NCBI GenBank assembly: GCA_023436145.1
Contig: JAEZKP010000033.1
Coordinates: 1-64,000 of the forward strand
DNA length: 64,000 nt
Direction of reading: 5' to 3'
Source of the DNA: Fibrobacterota bacterium
Lineage (GTDB): Bacteria > Fibrobacterota > Chitinivibrionia > Chitinivibrionales > Chitinispirillaceae
Shown: positions 62,971 through 64,000 of the stretch, one piece after another
Layout: each line of letters starts with the position of its first letter
Position numbering within the stretch: the first letter of the stretch is position 1
The notes under the pieces: generated by a model
The model's database searches: none
Told to the model about the DNA's origin: nothing
The model's input: only the letters and a program-made list of their open reading frames with translations
Program-made: the position numbers and the translations under genes

Positions 62971-63297
62971 ATGGCTTTATCCATTGAAGAAAAAAGTATT
63001 GTCGAAGAAGCTCTATCAATCTATCTGCAGATTCTTTCAAGACAAGCACCACCGGCACAAGTACAACAGATAGCACAAATCGCTCAGGGTATTATCAAAA
63101 AACTGGATTCGGTTGGCAGCAGCCGTAAACAGGGAAATAAACCGGATGGAATAACTGATGAATGGTATAAGAATGTCTGTAACAGCTGTGAGAAGTTAAC
63201 TCCAGATGGATGTGCAGATAAAGTTACTGAAAAATATCCGGGCAAATGTGATCCGATACTTCACTATGAGAGAGACAAGATACTGAAAGCAAAATAA
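62971..63297 (+). CDS. small protein with a four-cysteine C-terminal motif
   Basis: A 108-residue soluble protein. The first half is helical (IEEKSIVEEALSIYLQILS), the second has 'NVCNSCEKLTPDGCADKV' and 'GKCDPI', giving four cysteines that could hold a zinc or an Fe-S cluster. I do not know the family. AAAGGAG lies before the ATG, and a strong hairpin terminator follows, so it is a real gene. Confidence 0.6.
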   Translation: MALSIEEKSIVEEALSIYLQILSRQAPPAQVQQIAQIAQGIIKKLDSVGSSRKQGNKPDGITDEWYKNVCNSCEKLTPDGCADKVTEKYPGKCDPILHYERDKILKAK

Positions 63298-63324
63298 AAA
63301 AAGGAGCTTTCCCAGCTCCTTTTT
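63298..63324. terminator. bidirectional Rho-independent terminator
   Basis: AAAAAGGAGCT and AGCTCCTTTTT form a perfect 11-base stem with loop TTCCC. The A-run and T-run on the two sides let it work in both directions, between the convergent gene ends at 63297 and 63337. Confidence 0.9.
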
Positions 63325-63336
63325 CTCATTACCTTT

Positions 63337-64000
63337 TTAGGGCATATACATTATCCGTTCCCGCTTTATGCCCTTTACTTTTCCAAAACCGTCCAGTGCT
63401 GTCAATTGAAGAATATAAGTACCGGCTGCCAGAACATTCCCATTATTAGCATCCCACATGATGGTGTTTTCACCAGGATGCAATTCCTTGCCCAGATCTT
63501 TGCGCCATACTCTGCGCCCCAACTGGTCATAAACCGCCAGCTTTACTTTATTAACCCCTGAATAAGGCAGCACAAACCGGATCTGAATTCTGCCACGGAA
63601 CGGGTTGGGATAAGCTTTAACTAATGAGAAACTGAACTTGGTAAAACTGTTTTTCCAGTTTGCAATAAAGGTTTCATCACCAGCCACCAGGAACCTGTAT
63701 TCCCTTTCTCCGGCCCCAATCATCAGGTTGTTGTTCTGGTCCTCAAATGTAGCGGATGCGGGATTGAAAACAGCAACTTTATAATTGGCCGGCATCGAAC
63801 CCCAATTCTCCAGCTCAAATTGCACCCGTTTGGATTGTACATGAAAGTTATCGAAAACCAGAGGGTAACTTGCACCATTATCACTCTTTTCATGCAGCAC
63901 CACCATTCCATGTACCTGCCGTTTGTCTGAATCAAGCACACCTGCTCTGACTTTGGAAAAGGATGGTGAAACCGGAAAGCAATGTTTACCCTTGCCCGGA
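63337..64000 (-). CDS. secreted protein with FlgD-like/T9SS C-terminal domain (partial)
   Basis: The frame stays open through the right edge, so the GTG at 63939 is not the true start. The visible 220 residues contain a beta-sandwich segment, then a ~90-residue C-terminal domain: 'AYPNPFRGRIQIRFVLP', 'VYDQLGRRVWRKDLG' and 'GTYILQLTA'. This 'P-N-P-F...Y...G..V..L' pattern is that of T9SS sorting domains and FlgD Ig-like folds. The N-terminal function lies outside the window. Confidence 0.65.
   Translation of the reverse strand, partial: PGKGKHCFPVSPSFSKVRAGVLDSDKRQVHGMVVLHEKSDNGASYPLVFDNFHVQSKRVQFELENWGSMPANYKVAVFNPASATFEDQNNNLMIGAGEREYRFLVAGDETFIANWKNSFTKFSFSLVKAYPNPFRGRIQIRFVLPYSGVNKVKLAVYDQLGRRVWRKDLGKELHPGENTIMWDANNGNVLAAGTYILQLTALDGFGKVKGIKRERIMYMP

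Overview
The window comes from a Gram-negative, probably anaerobic or microaerophilic bacterium of moderate-to-low GC. It has a secretin, Pal and lipoprotein signal sequences, a SurA/PpiD-type chaperone, ExbB/ExbD/TonB genes and two exported proteins that end in T9SS/FlgD-like C-terminal domains. That combination suggests the FCB superphylum, with Fibrobacterota/Chitinivibrionia-like lineages as my best guess. No rRNA or tRNA is present, so the placement is inference. TTG starts with good Shine-Dalgarno sequences are common (7682, 10438, 11655, 53234, 55461).

Region 1 (1-9022, + strand) is most of a type II secretion / type IV pilus assembly operon: secretin, an FN3 lipoprotein, GspL-like, GspM/PilO-like and GspC/PilP-like proteins, then pseudopilins of GspI, GspJ and GspK type. 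The ATPase, platform protein and major pseudopilin are not in the window and may lie to the left. A tandem array of about 200-bp units built on heptamers interrupts the operon. Region 2 (9236-17180) holds a secreted T9SS-type protein, a histidine kinase / sigma-54 regulator pair, a TPR protein with a response regulator, Pal, a MITE-like element and a hybrid GAF kinase.

Region 3 (17211-29886, - strand) is a sulfur island. It has a YgbA-like protein, a ferredoxin with a perfect FNR-type box upstream, anaerobic sulfite reductase AsrABC, and a long assimilatory cluster. In transcription order the cluster is: Cys-less Rrf2 regulator, CysK, sulfur carrier (HcyS-like), MetY, HcyF (MoeB-like), HcyD (JAMM), a sulfite reductase-helical-TusA fusion, a LarE-like PP-loop enzyme and CysH. 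It matches the protein-thiocarboxylate route to homocysteine known from Wolinella succinogenes, with the carrier still bearing a two-residue tail for the JAMM protease to remove. The promoters of the regulator gene and of the carrier gene share a motif overlapping the -35 element.

Region 4 (29989-42755, - strand) is envelope biogenesis: a TspO-like gene remnant, a PpiD/SurA chaperone, a CtpA protease, Tmk, SecA, a FliL-like membrane protein, and a motor cluster (TonB/AgmX-like, ExbD, a natural ExbB-ExbD fusion, ExbB, a small exported protein). Region 5 (42984-56790) has a KpsF-like isomerase, NadB, a VWA-like membrane protein, a second kinase/sigma-54 regulator pair coupled to rdgB and leuS, a UDP-glucuronate decarboxylase, a PfkB kinase and an ECF sigma/anti-sigma pair. 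Region 6 (57074-64000) has a 1231-residue periplasmic TPR protein, an AmpD-like amidase, a FolM-like reductase, a low-molecular-weight phosphatase, a small cysteine-containing protein and the 3' end of a T9SS-type secreted protein.

A recurring feature is short intergenic arrays with a strict period of seven bases (ATCGAAT, CAAATCT/CAAATCA, AAAATCC, AAATCTG and variants), found in at least six places and resembling the STRR sequences of cyanobacteria.
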